Shown one piece after another: positions 56,155-64,000 of a stretch of DNA of 64,000 nt. How positions within the stretch are numbered: position 1 is the stretch's first letter; each line of letters begins with the position of its first letter. The position numbers and the translations under genes are program-made. Origin of the DNA: Maribacter sp. (GTDB lineage Bacteria > Bacteroidota > Bacteroidia > Flavobacteriales > Flavobacteriaceae); assembly GCA_020629415.1 (NCBI GenBank), contig JAHDDL010000016.1, positions 1 through 64,000 of the forward strand, in the 5' to 3' direction. Under the pieces are notes generated by a model. That model was given only the letters and a program-made list of their open reading frames with translations. It did not search any database and had not been told where the DNA came from.

Positions 56155-56811
56155 TTATACATTAAGGTATTTATCCAAGTAATCCGATCTATTTTTTAAG
56201 TCCTCTAAAAACTCATCATCACTGTTGCCAAAAATAATATGATAATTGTAACGCCTAAAGGTCTGCACCACTTTATTGTAATTATTGGCGGTAATTTTCA
56301 AGGTTACCTGAATAACGTCATTTTGCGTATCTGTTATGAAACCACCATAAAGCTTAGCGTTGTTACTTTCTACTATCTGAGCAATTTCACTGAACGAATA
56401 ATCCTTAAAACCTTTTGCAACCACCAAAATACTACCGGGATCGGTAAAGAAAGGCGTATCAATAAACTCGGCAACAACATGTGTTAAGCAATAGTAACCG
56501 GCTACCTCTTGCTTTTCATTAAGAACAGGAAGCAAATTGGCCTCGTTTCTAGCAAAAACCTCTAACACATCTAACCAATTGGTATCTCTACGGGCAAAAA
56601 AGTTTTGCAACTCATACCTGAACTCGTCAATTTTAGCATTAGCTAATAATCCATCGGCATCTATTTCAGAAAAAAGGCCCAAGAACCTCCCGTCTTCCAG
56701 AATAGCAATATGTGAATACGTTGTATCATGAAAAAACTCCAAGAGTTTCTCAACGGTATCGTTAATATCGAATACCGGTAAATTCGTAATGATATGTTCT
56801 TGAATATTCAT
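56155..56811 (-). CDS. Two-CBS-domain protein with ACT-like C-terminus
   Basis: This is a 218-residue cytosolic protein. Residues 1-120 form a CBS pair (LPVFDINDTVEKLLEFF, YSHIAILEDGRFLGLFSEIDAD, then FARNEANLLPVLNEKQEVAGYYCL), which usually binds adenine nucleotides. Residues 125-205 look like an ACT-type beta-alpha fold (GSILVVAKGFKDYSFSEIAQIV, IQVTLKITANNYNKVVQTFRRY). It could sense energy state. It is the first gene of the leftward run, adjacent to nadK, so nucleotide sensing fits the context. Confidence 0.88.
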   Translation of the reverse strand: MNIQEHIITNLPVFDINDTVEKLLEFFHDTTYSHIAILEDGRFLGLFSEIDADGLLANAKIDEFRYELQNFFARRDTNWLDVLEVFARNEANLLPVLNEKQEVAGYYCLTHVVAEFIDTPFFTDPGSILVVAKGFKDYSFSEIAQIVESNNAKLYGGFITDTQNDVIQVTLKITANNYNKVVQTFRRYNYHIIFGNSDDEFLEDLKNRSDYLDKYLNV

Positions 56812-56903
56812 AGACCTTTATATAACGCAAAATAACAATTAATAATATCAAAAGGCGTGCCTTATTTGTATTTTTGATACTCTTAAAAGGTAAATAAGAC
56901 ATA

Positions 56904-57617
56904 ATGACAAAACTTAGCGTTAACGTAAACAAAATTGCAACTCTTAGAAATGCCCGTGGCGGCAATGTTCCAGATTTACTTAAGGTCTCTAAAGATTTAG
57001 AAAGTTTTGGAGCCCAAGGCATCACCATTCATCCCAGACCGGACGAACGCCATATTAGATACCAAGACGCCAGAGATTTAAAAAAAACCGTAACTACAGA
57101 ATTCAATATTGAAGGCAATCCGGTTCCTAAATTCATTGAATTGGTTTTAGAGGTAAAACCAGAACAGGTTACACTAGTACCTGATGCTGTAGACGCCATT
57201 ACTTCTAATGCTGGCTGGGACACGGTTAAAAACAAAGCATTTTTGACCGACGTTATCAAAACCTTCAAAGATGCAGGTATTCGCACTTCGATCTTTGTTG
57301 ATCCAGACCCAAAAATGATAGAGGGCGCAAAAGCGGTTAGCACAGATAGAATAGAATTATACACAGAAAGTTACGCAACAGATTACGATAACAATAAAGA
57401 AGAAGCTATAAAACCATTCATTGAAGCCGCCATACGTGCCAACGAACTAGACCTGGGCATTAACGCAGGCCATGACCTTAGCCTGAACAATATTCAATAT
57501 TTTGCCAAAAATATTCCTAACTTACTAGAAGTATCTATTGGCCACGCTCTTATAAGCGAAGCACTGTATTTAGGCTTGGACAACGTAGTAAACATGTACT
57601 TACATAGGTTAAAATGA
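56904..57617 (+). CDS. pdxJ: Pyridoxine 5'-phosphate synthase
   Basis: This 237-residue TIM-barrel enzyme makes PNP, the vitamin B6 precursor, from deoxyxylulose 5-phosphate and aminoacetone phosphate. It shows [44 protein letters not shown] and [14 protein letters not shown], all PdxJ hallmarks. A TATTTTTG -7 element at 56869-56876 lies 27 bp upstream of the ATG. The stop overlaps the next hydrolase gene (ATGA), so they are co-transcribed. Confidence 0.96.
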   Translation: MTKLSVNVNKIATLRNARGGNVPDLLKVSKDLESFGAQGITIHPRPDERHIRYQDARDLKKTVTTEFNIEGNPVPKFIELVLEVKPEQVTLVPDAVDAITSNAGWDTVKNKAFLTDVIKTFKDAGIRTSIFVDPDPKMIEGAKAVSTDRIELYTESYATDYDNNKEEAIKPFIEAAIRANELDLGINAGHDLSLNNIQYFAKNIPNLLEVSIGHALISEALYLGLDNVVNMYLHRLK

Positions 57618-58390
57618 AACAGATATTACATTCGGTAATTTTAGGAGAAGGAAAACCACTGTGCATACTACACGGGTTTTTAGGCATGCTGGACAATTGG
57701 AAAACACTTGGCACATTGTATGCAGAAAATGGGTTTTGCGTACATTTGATCGACCAAAGAAATCATGGTAAAAGTTTTCATTCGCCAGATTTTGATTACG
57801 ACATACTTGCAAATGATTTTCTAAATTATTTAGACGAACACAACATAGAAAATACCGCCTTAATTGGTCATTCTATGGGTGGCAAGACTGCAATGCAATT
57901 TGCACGCACTTACCCAGAGCGAGTAAATAAATTAATCATTGCGGATATAGCACCAAAGTATTACCCACCACATCATCAAGAAATAATTAACGGTTTAAAC
58001 GCTATAGATACCACCAATTTAAAATCAAGAAAAGATGCCGATGAACAGTTAAAAAAACATCTTTCCAACCCGGGCATCAGACAATTTCTATTGAAAAATC
58101 TTCAAAGAAACGAAGACAAAAAGTTATGCTTTAAATTTAATTTAGAAGTACTGAGCAATAAAATGGAGGAAATTGGCGACAACATCAATAGCACGGATAG
58201 CTTTAATGGGCAGACCTTATTTTTAAGAGGAGATAAATCTGAATATGTTACCAATAACGATTTTGAAATTATACATCGTCATTTCCCTAAAGCAACCGTT
58301 GAAACTATTGACAATGCAGGGCACTGGTTACATGCAGAAAATCCCAAACAATTCTTTGAAAAAACAGTTACCTTTTTAAACCAAGAATAA
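57614..58390 (+). CDS. Alpha/beta hydrolase (YbfF-like esterase)
   Basis: This is a 258-residue protein. The oxyanion region is [13 protein letters not shown], the nucleophile is Ser in [13 protein letters not shown], and the C-terminal His is in [15 protein letters not shown], with an Asp in between ([10 protein letters not shown]). It lacks a signal peptide, so it acts in the cytoplasm. Substrate unknown. It overlaps pdxJ by 4 bp, suggesting coupling, although the link to vitamin B6 is not clear. Confidence 0.92.
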   Translation: MKQILHSVILGEGKPLCILHGFLGMLDNWKTLGTLYAENGFCVHLIDQRNHGKSFHSPDFDYDILANDFLNYLDEHNIENTALIGHSMGGKTAMQFARTYPERVNKLIIADIAPKYYPPHHQEIINGLNAIDTTNLKSRKDADEQLKKHLSNPGIRQFLLKNLQRNEDKKLCFKFNLEVLSNKMEEIGDNINSTDSFNGQTLFLRGDKSEYVTNNDFEIIHRHFPKATVETIDNAGHWLHAENPKQFFEKTVTFLNQE

Positions 58391-58416
58391 ATTATAACCA
58401 TATAATACGATAAGCC

Positions 58417-58764
58417 ATGAAATTAATTTTAAGAATTCTATTAAGCGCAGTAGCCGTGATCATTTTAGCCAACGTTTTGCCAAATGTTTCTGTAGACGGC
58501 TTTATTACCGCGGTAATCGTTGCAGTTGTTTTAAGTATTTTAAACTTGCTGGTAAAACCTATTTTGGTGATTTTAACGCTACCCGTAACCGTAATTACCT
58601 TCGGTCTTTTTCTATTGATCATTAACGCTATAATCATATTATTGGCAGACAAACTTATTGATGGGTTTGCGGTCGGCAACATTTGGTGGGCATTGATTTT
58701 TAGCCTCTTGCTCTCATTTTTGCAATCAATCTTTTTTACACTGTTAAAAGATGACAAGTCATAG
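58417..58764 (+). CDS. Small four-helix membrane protein (DUF360 / phage-holin superfamily IV name)
   Basis: This is a 115-residue protein of four hydrophobic helices (KLILRILLSAVAVIILA, AVIVAVVLSILNLLVKPILVILT, VTVITFGLFLLIINAII, ALIFSLLLSFLQSIFF). The LPVTVITFGLFLLIINA block is the family hallmark. Despite the holin name there is no phage gene in the window, so it is a chromosomal membrane protein of unknown role. It lies 26 bp after the hydrolase gene, so it may be the last gene of the pdxJ unit. Confidence 0.9.
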   Translation: MKLILRILLSAVAVIILANVLPNVSVDGFITAVIVAVVLSILNLLVKPILVILTLPVTVITFGLFLLIINAIIILLADKLIDGFAVGNIWWALIFSLLLSFLQSIFFTLLKDDKS

Positions 58765-58798
58765 TTGCTTGTGATTTGAAATTCAATACTTTAAAAAA

Positions 58799-58829
58799 TT
58801 GGTGGACTTTGCAAAATATAGTATTTTTG
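58799..58829 (+). promoter_or_regulatory. Bacteroidota-type promoter for tig
   Basis: TTG (58799-58801), 20 bp spacer, then TATTTTTG (58822-58829). A full match to the phylum pattern, placing transcription start about 30 bp before the tig ATG at 58865. Confidence 0.8.
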
Positions 58830-58864
58830 CATCCCATTTTACACATGCAAATAGATATTAAGGA

Positions 58865-60187
58865 ATGAATATTACGAAAGAGCAGATAGACGATTTAAAT
58901 GCAGTAGTTAAAGTTGCTATCACGAAAGAAGATTACCAAGATAAGGTAGACACCATTTTAAAGGATTATAAAAAGCAAGCTAATATTCCTGGTTTTAGAA
59001 AAGGCCAAGTTCCTATGGGCCTTATCAAAAAGCAATATGGCAAGGCCGTATTGGTAGACGAAGTAAATAAATTGTTACAAGACAATCTTAACAAATACCT
59101 GACCGAAGAAAAGTTGGACGTTTTAGGTAACCCGTTACCAAAACAACAAGATAATTTTGACTGGGACCAAGATGAATTGGCTTTTGAGTTTGAATTAGGT
59201 TTAGCTCCTGATTTTGAAGTTTCTTTAAAAACTAAAAAAGCAATTACTCAATACAAAATTGTTGCAGACAAAAAAATGATCGATGAGCAAGTAGAACGTA
59301 TTCAAAAACAATACGGTAAACTTGTAAGCAAAGATGTTGTTAGCAAGAACGATGAAGTAAGCGGAACTTTTACCAATGAAGCCGAAGAGATCGACAGCAC
59401 AACAATGATCGAGACCAGCAAGTTGAAAAGCAAAAAAGCTTTAGACGCTTTAAAAGGCAAAAAAGTTGGTGATGTTGTTACTTTAAAGACCAAAGGTCTT
59501 TTCAATGAAGACCACATGCTATCTAGCGCTTTGGGTATTGATAAGCAAAAAGCAGAATCTCTTGATACCGAAGTTACGTTTACCATTACTGAAATTAACG
59601 AAAGAGAAGCAGCTGAGCTAAACCAAGAATTATTTGATAAGCTATTTGGCCCTGACAGCGTAAAATCTGAAAAGGAATTAAAAGAGCGTATCAAAGAAGA
59701 TTCAGAAAAACAATTTGAGCAGCAGTCCGATCAAAAGTTATTAAATGACGTTACCGAGTATTTTATTGAAAATACAAAATTTGAATTACCAACCGGTTTC
59801 TTGACAAAGTGGATTCAAATGACCGGTGAAGAGCCATTGTCAGAAGAGCAAGCCGTTGAAGAATATGCCAAATCTGAAAAAGGATTACGTTACCAACTTA
59901 TTGAAGGTAAAATAATTCGTGACAATGACCTTCAAGTTCAATTTGATGAGTTGAAAGAATTTTCCAAAGGATTTATTCGTTCTCAAATGGCACAATTTGG
60001 CCAACTTGACCCTAAAGAGGAAGAGTTAGATTCTATAGCCGCTAGGGTTCTTGGCAACCAAGATGAAGTAAAAAGACTATCGGAACAATTGATGAGTCAG
60101 AAACTATTGAATCTTTATAAGGAAAAAGCGAACCTTAAGACAAAGGAAGTTACCTATGAAAATTTCGTGAAAGAAGTTTACGGATAA
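58865..60187 (+). CDS. tig: Trigger factor
   Basis: This 440-residue ribosome-associated chaperone has an N-terminal domain with the ribosome-binding loop GFRKGQVPMGLIKKQYG. The central PPIase-like domain is shortened (about 150-240, GTFTNEAEEIDSTTMI), as usual in Bacteroidota. The C-terminal helical arms hold the client. It is transcribed from the promoter at 58799-58829 and followed by a hairpin terminator, then clpP and clpX, the common tig-clpP-clpX order that couples folding to proteolysis. Confidence 0.95.
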   Translation: MNITKEQIDDLNAVVKVAITKEDYQDKVDTILKDYKKQANIPGFRKGQVPMGLIKKQYGKAVLVDEVNKLLQDNLNKYLTEEKLDVLGNPLPKQQDNFDWDQDELAFEFELGLAPDFEVSLKTKKAITQYKIVADKKMIDEQVERIQKQYGKLVSKDVVSKNDEVSGTFTNEAEEIDSTTMIETSKLKSKKALDALKGKKVGDVVTLKTKGLFNEDHMLSSALGIDKQKAESLDTEVTFTITEINEREAAELNQELFDKLFGPDSVKSEKELKERIKEDSEKQFEQQSDQKLLNDVTEYFIENTKFELPTGFLTKWIQMTGEEPLSEEQAVEEYAKSEKGLRYQLIEGKIIRDNDLQVQFDELKEFSKGFIRSQMAQFGQLDPKEEELDSIAARVLGNQDEVKRLSEQLMSQKLLNLYKEKANLKTKEVTYENFVKEVYG

Positions 60188-60207
60188 ATTCCAAACAATA
60201 AATTAAG

Positions 60208-60215
60208 TATCTTTA
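60208..60215 (+). promoter_or_regulatory. Possible -7 element before clpP
   Basis: TATCTTTA resembles TAnnTTTG except for the final base. It lies just before the terminator hairpin, so transcription would begin inside the hairpin. No clear TTG was found. Confidence 0.25.
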
Positions 60216-60216
60216 C

Positions 60217-60250
60217 GGTGCCGGAAATGAAATTTTCGGCACCTTTTTTT
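60217..60250 (+). terminator. Intrinsic terminator or attenuator between tig and clpP
   Basis: GGTGCCGGAAA (60217-60227) pairs with TTTTCGGCACC (60233-60243), with one G-T pair, over a 5-base loop, followed by seven T. It ends only 25 bp before the clpP ATG, leaving no room for a full promoter behind it. Confidence 0.85.
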
Positions 60251-60275
60251 ACTCTAAAATATAGACATACAATTT

Positions 60276-60956
60276 ATGGATTACGGAAAAGAATTCAAGA
60301 ATTTCGCTATAAACGACCAAGGTATTAGCAGCACTTATTACGATTCTATTATGAGCAGCATGTACCCAACGAACATGACGCCCAATATTATTGAAGAGCG
60401 CTCTATGAACATAGTTGCAATGGACGTTTATTCGCGTTTAATGATGGATCGCATCATTTTTATGGGTACTGGCATTAACGACCAAGTAGCCAACATTATA
60501 CAAGCACAATTATTGTTTTTAGCAAGTGTTGATGCTAAAAAGGACATACAAATTTACATCAATTCACCAGGCGGCAGTGTATATGCAGGTTTAGGCATTT
60601 ATGACACCATGCAATTTATTACTCCTGATGTTGCTACTATCTGTACAGGTATGGCCGCTTCTATGGGCGCTGTACTATTATGCGCAGGTGAAAAAGGTAA
60701 ACGTAGTGGCTTGCAACACTCTCGTGTTATGATTCACCAACCACTTGGTGGCGCACAAGGTCAAGCTAGTGATATTGAAATTACAGCTAGAGAGATTTTA
60801 AAACTGAAAGACGAACTTTACCAAATTATTGCTGAACACTCAGGTACTGATATTGAAAAAGTACGTGATGATAGTGACCGTGATTACTGGATGAAAGCTG
60901 ATGAAGCTTTAAAATACGGTATGATTGATGAAATATTGGTAAGGGAGAAAAAATAA
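60276..60956 (+). CDS. clpP: ATP-dependent Clp protease proteolytic subunit
   Basis: This is a 226-residue serine protease. The nucleophile Ser lies in [13 protein letters not shown], the His in [12 protein letters not shown] and the Asp in the C-terminal region ([15 protein letters not shown]). [18 protein letters not shown] is the conserved binding block. It forms a 14-mer chamber that works with ClpX. A terminator hairpin separates it from tig, so it depends on read-through or on a promoter within the tig 3' region. Confidence 0.97.
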   Translation: MDYGKEFKNFAINDQGISSTYYDSIMSSMYPTNMTPNIIEERSMNIVAMDVYSRLMMDRIIFMGTGINDQVANIIQAQLLFLASVDAKKDIQIYINSPGGSVYAGLGIYDTMQFITPDVATICTGMAASMGAVLLCAGEKGKRSGLQHSRVMIHQPLGGAQGQASDIEITAREILKLKDELYQIIAEHSGTDIEKVRDDSDRDYWMKADEALKYGMIDEILVREKK

Positions 60957-61044
60957 TTTCGGACTGATTGAATCAAATAATTTAATGACATTTAAACCAA
61001 AAACGATTTTTGATCGTTAAGGAATAGAATAGAGAAGATAGATA

Positions 61045-62280
61045 ATGGCAAAGGAAAATTTAGAATGTTCATTTTGCGGTAGAAAAAAGCCTGAAACAAA
61101 CTTGTTGATCGCCGGTCTAGACGCACACATCTGCGACCGTTGTATAGAACAAGCCCATGGCATTGTTGCAGAAGAGTCAAAACAGACAAAGACCAACGAT
61201 CTTTCTTCTGAACTTGTTCTGAAAAAACCGCAGGAAATAAAGGAATTTTTAGACACTTTTATCATAGGACAAGAGCGCACCAAAAAGGTAATGTCCGTTG
61301 CAGTTTACAATCACTACAAAAGATTACTACAACCATCTTCACAAGAAGATGATGTAGAAATTCAAAAAAGTAACATAATAATGGTCGGTCAAACCGGTAC
61401 AGGTAAGACTTTAATGGCCAAAACAATTGCAAAATTACTTAATGTACCATTGGCAATTGTTGACGCAACCGTACTTACCGAGGCTGGTTACGTAGGCGAA
61501 GATGTAGAAAGTATATTGACCCGCCTTTTGCAAGCTGCGGACTACAATTTGGAAAAAGCGGAAAGAGGTATCGTTTTTATTGATGAAATCGATAAAATTG
61601 CCCGCAAGAGCGACAATCCTTCAATTACAAGAGATGTTTCTGGAGAGGGAGTACAACAAGGGCTTTTAAAGTTATTGGAAGGTACTTCGGTAAACGTTCC
61701 GCCTAAAGGAGGAAGAAAGCATCCCGATCAAAAATTCATTGAAGTAAATACAGAAAATATTCTATTTATAGCCGGTGGAGCTTTTGACGGTATTGAACGT
61801 GCAATAACAAAGCGTTTAAATATGCAAGCGGTAGGCTATAGCGCTTCTAAATCTGACAGCTTCTTAGATGATAGCAACTTATTGCAATACATCATACCTA
61901 AAGATTTAAAAGATTTTGGACTTATACCAGAAATTATTGGAAGGCTTCCTGTTCTTACACATATGAATCCTTTAGATAAGAAAACGTTAAGAGCTATTTT
62001 GACCGAACCAAAAAATGCTATTATCAAGCAATATGAAAAGCTGTTTGCTATGGACGATATTAAATTTACCATAACAGACCAAGCTTTAGACTATATAGTA
62101 GATAAAGCCATTGAATATAAACTTGGAGCTAGAGGTTTAAGATCTCTTTGTGAAGCTATTTTTACAGATGCAATGTTTGAAATGCCAAGTTCAGGCGATA
62201 GTAATTTTAAAGTAACAAAGCCCTATGCCGAAGAAATGTTATCTCACGATACCATTAAAAAACTAAAAGCGGTTTCTTAA
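61045..62280 (+). CDS. clpX: ATP-dependent Clp protease ATP-binding subunit ClpX
   Basis: This is a 411-residue AAA+ unfoldase. The N-terminal zinc domain has [12 protein letters not shown] and HICDRC (four Cys). Walker A is [10 protein letters not shown], Walker B is [12 protein letters not shown], and [12 protein letters not shown] carries sensor 2. It feeds unfolded substrates to ClpP. A small inverted repeat AACGAT/ATCGTT (61002-61018) lies in the leader. The transcript ends at 62304-62337. Confidence 0.97.
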   Translation: MAKENLECSFCGRKKPETNLLIAGLDAHICDRCIEQAHGIVAEESKQTKTNDLSSELVLKKPQEIKEFLDTFIIGQERTKKVMSVAVYNHYKRLLQPSSQEDDVEIQKSNIIMVGQTGTGKTLMAKTIAKLLNVPLAIVDATVLTEAGYVGEDVESILTRLLQAADYNLEKAERGIVFIDEIDKIARKSDNPSITRDVSGEGVQQGLLKLLEGTSVNVPPKGGRKHPDQKFIEVNTENILFIAGGAFDGIERAITKRLNMQAVGYSASKSDSFLDDSNLLQYIIPKDLKDFGLIPEIIGRLPVLTHMNPLDKKTLRAILTEPKNAIIKQYEKLFAMDDIKFTITDQALDYIVDKAIEYKLGARGLRSLCEAIFTDAMFEMPSSGDSNFKVTKPYAEEMLSHDTIKKLKAVS

Positions 62281-62303
62281 AATTTCAATTATTCTTAGAT
62301 ATA

Positions 62304-62337
62304 AAAAAAAGCGAAGATTTAAATCTTCGCTTTTTTT
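62304..62337. terminator. Bidirectional intrinsic terminator after clpX
   Basis: A 15-bp stem (62304-62318 with 62323-62337, core GCGAAGAT) closes on TTAA, with A-run and T-run flanks. It serves clpX and the convergent hydrolase gene. Confidence 0.94.
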
Positions 62338-62360
62338 ATGCTTTATAATCATATATTTTT

Positions 62361-62918
62361 TCAAACCACTTTCTTCACCTGTGGCGTAATTTTAGTAACT
62401 TCTTGGAGCAAGTCCATACAAACCTTTTGAATAATTTTCTCATCGGTATATAGTGTATGACCGTAATTTGGTAAAACCTCCATTTCAATACCTAGTTTAT
62501 CAGCCCATTCTTCACTTGGTCTAAATGCATCGTTAGCACCGTAAACCAATTGAAAAGGAATATTTGGCCTATCGTTCTTTTTACGTATTCTAGTAGGAGA
62601 AACGCCATATAAAGATTTAACCGGCAAACCTTTCTTAGCAGCTTCCCAAACAATACTAGCACCCGTACTAAAAGCTAGATAGTAACAAGGCTCCGTTTCT
62701 TTTTTAAGTAAATGAGATACCGCAGTGTCAATGCCTCCTTCTAAAAAAGCATTATGCACGTTCTCTTCGGTCTGTATAAGTATATCTAAATTGGCAAGTT
62801 GTTGACTATCATAAAAAGTAATATCAAAATATTGTTGAAGATACCCTAAGTACGATGTAATCCATAGTCCTTTCTTAGCACCCCACATATCGGAAACAAT
62901 CACTAATCTCTCTGCCAT
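62361..62918 (-). CDS. Small alpha/beta-hydrolase-like protein
   Basis: This is a 185-residue cytosolic protein. The nucleophile elbow reads YLAFSTGASIVWEAA (A-x-S-x-G, a variant of GxSxG). VYGANDAFRPSEEW holds the acidic residue and VLPNYGHTLYTDEK the His. It is shorter than classical hydrolases and lacks a lid. Substrate unknown. It is convergent with clpX and separated by 254 bp from the GH3 gene. Confidence 0.82.
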   Translation of the reverse strand: MAERLVIVSDMWGAKKGLWITSYLGYLQQYFDITFYDSQQLANLDILIQTEENVHNAFLEGGIDTAVSHLLKKETEPCYYLAFSTGASIVWEAAKKGLPVKSLYGVSPTRIRKKNDRPNIPFQLVYGANDAFRPSEEWADKLGIEMEVLPNYGHTLYTDEKIIQKVCMDLLQEVTKITPQVKKVV

Positions 62919-63172
62919 AATAATAGTATTTATAGTTTTGGTTAAGTTTTACTTAAGCAAGTTGGAATAATAACTCCATTAACACCCATTTAATTGTTTA
63001 CACGCTTAAAATTATCGTTGTAGTCCAATTTACAGGAAAAACTATCCCAGAAATTAACTACAACAAACGCGTAATCTATTAACTACATTTTAGAAGACAA
63101 ATGTAAATTAAGTATAGAAAAAATATAAAACTTTGTTGTGATTAGGTCAAAATCTAGTGTGAATGGAGCACA

Positions 63173-64000
63173 TTATTTATTCATTCGCAAAAGTTCTTCT
63201 AAATAGTCTCTTTTATTAGAAAGTCTTGGAATCTTATGTTGCCCGCCCAGCTTGTCATTTTTCTTTAACCAGTCATAAAATAAGTTTTTGCGCGCTTTAT
63301 GAACTTTTGGTGCAGTAAGGGTAATATTATTTAATCTTTTTGCTTCATAGTCAGAATTAAGCGATTTTAAAGCATTGTCAAATATCTCTATAAAATCATC
63401 AAAATCTTTAGGCAAAGTTCTAAACTCCATCACCCATTCATGGGCTCCTTTTTCCTTTCCTACCATAAAAACAGGACCTGCCGTATAATCCATTATCTCA
63501 GCCTCGGTTTTTGCACAGGCTATTTTTAATGCTTCTTCGGCATTCTCAATGATTAATTCTTCACCAAATACATTAATATGGTGCTTGGTACGACCGGTAA
63601 CCTTTATTCTATACGGATTTTTAGAAGTAAAACGTACCGTATCCCCAATTTTATAGCGCCATAATCCTGAATTGGTGGTAATTACTATGGCATAATTTTT
63701 ATTCAATTCAATTTCCCACAAGGGTATTGCCTCTTCGTCAAAAGAACCATAAACATCCATTGGAATAAATTCATAGAAAATTCCGTAGTCCAGCATCAAT
63801 AATAAATCATCTGCTCCGTTTCTATCCTGAATAGCGAAGAAGCCTTCAGAAGCATTATAGATTTCGTAATATCTGAAATTTCTCTTTGGCAATATCTTTT
63901 TATACTGCTCTTTGTAAGGATTAAAATTTACCCCACCGTGAAAATATACCTCCAAGTTTTCCCAAACTTGAAATAGATTTTCTTTACCGGTTTCTTCCAA
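63173..64000 (-). CDS. GH3 auxin-responsive promoter family protein (5' end beyond window)
   Basis: The last 275 codons of an acyl-adenylate-forming GH3-like enzyme are present; the N-terminal half lies to the right of the window. It shows FFAIQDRNGADDLLLMLDYGIFYEFIPMD, ELNKNYAIVITTNSGLWRYKIGDTVRF and VTGRTKHHINVFGEELIIENAEEAL, matching the C-terminal adenylation blocks of bacterial GH3 proteins. These may join amino acids to acids, but the bacterial substrate is not established. The apparent TTG at 63998-64000 is a codon for Leu in a running frame, not a start. Confidence 0.9.
   Translation of the reverse strand: MEETGKENLFQVWENLEVYFHGGVNFNPYKEQYKKILPKRNFRYYEIYNASEGFFAIQDRNGADDLLLMLDYGIFYEFIPMDVYGSFDEEAIPLWEIELNKNYAIVITTNSGLWRYKIGDTVRFTSKNPYRIKVTGRTKHHINVFGEELIIENAEEALKIACAKTEAEIMDYTAGPVFMVGKEKGAHEWVMEFRTLPKDFDDFIEIFDNALKSLNSDYEAKRLNNITLTAPKVHKARKNLFYDWLKKNDKLGGQHKIPRLSNKRDYLEELLRMNK

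Noticed and set aside
58417-58764. Phage holin as evidence of a prophage
   Set aside because: The family name covers chromosomal membrane proteins; there are no other phage genes.
63998-64000. TTG as start codon of the GH3 gene
   Set aside because: The family is about 500 residues, so the frame continues beyond the window and this is an internal Leu.

Overview
The window looks like chromosomal DNA of a marine-type member of the Flavobacteriaceae (phylum Bacteroidota). The base composition is AT-rich. It encodes type IX secretion / gliding proteins (a type B sorting-domain surface protein, PorP/SprF, an OmpA-family protein and a PorG-like protein). The lipoproteins and signal peptides often end in a Q/C pattern typical of the phylum. 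Several intergenic regions carry the Bacteroidota promoter pattern TTG-N18-20-TAnnTTTG instead of an E. coli -35/-10. I cannot assign genus or species from sequence alone. I see no rRNA, tRNA, CRISPR array, insertion sequence, phage or plasmid module.

Layout. 1-2018 (minus): an Asp-rich secreted protein cut by the window edge, a small lipoprotein, and the murein peptide ligase mpl. 2270-8255 (plus): a three-gene surface-adhesin unit (type B sorting-domain protein, PorP/SprF, OmpA/PD40 protein). 8335-12759 (plus): loosely spaced small genes (two cupins, an atypical SDR, a RidA-family protein, three membrane or membrane-anchored proteins of unknown role), ending in a bidirectional terminator. 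12842-14455 (minus): a collagen-like-stalked lipoprotein. 14803-15967: a broken gene with a frameshift and an amber stop. 16203-22292: a giant alpha-2-macroglobulin-like protein. 22463-28867: an M13 peptidase, a regulatory-domain/transglutaminase pair, a DUF4136 lipoprotein, an ion channel and obgE. 28925-31818: purine metabolism, with a fused hypoxanthine phosphoribosyltransferase-adenylate kinase divergent from purK-purE. 31979-36676: an M3 oligopeptidase and a large MORN/YwqK-repeat protein.

36960-43957 is signalling and regulation: a soluble histidine kinase with about ten PAS domains and its response regulator, a rhodanese, an ECF sigma factor with a small Cys-motif partner, and a UbiA-like membrane protein. 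44087-46939 is gcvP. 47101-49553 is a compact operon of a FabH-like ketosynthase, a methyltransferase and a family-2 glycosyltransferase, product unknown. 49602-56811 (minus) is an envelope-biogenesis cluster: CBS/ACT protein, nadK, porG-like, uppS, bamA and two ompH/skp genes. 56904-62280 (plus) holds pdxJ, a hydrolase, a small 4-TM protein, and tig-clpP-clpX. The right edge has a small hydrolase and the C-terminal half of a GH3-family protein.

How the genes fit together. Two parts of the window serve outer-membrane export: the type B adhesin triad on the left and the porG-uppS-bamA-skp cluster on the right. uppS supplies the lipid carrier for peptidoglycan and glycan synthesis, mpl recycles peptidoglycan peptides, and tig/clpP/clpX give cytosolic folding and proteolysis. 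Most of the window is core genome. The most unusual items are the hpt-adk fusion, the 381-bp-period PAS array, the SusC-like signature inside the macroglobulin, the Tyr/Lys-less SDR, the decaying gene at 14803-15967, and the ketosynthase-methyltransferase-glycosyltransferase cassette. I did not recognise a wholly new defence or mobile system.
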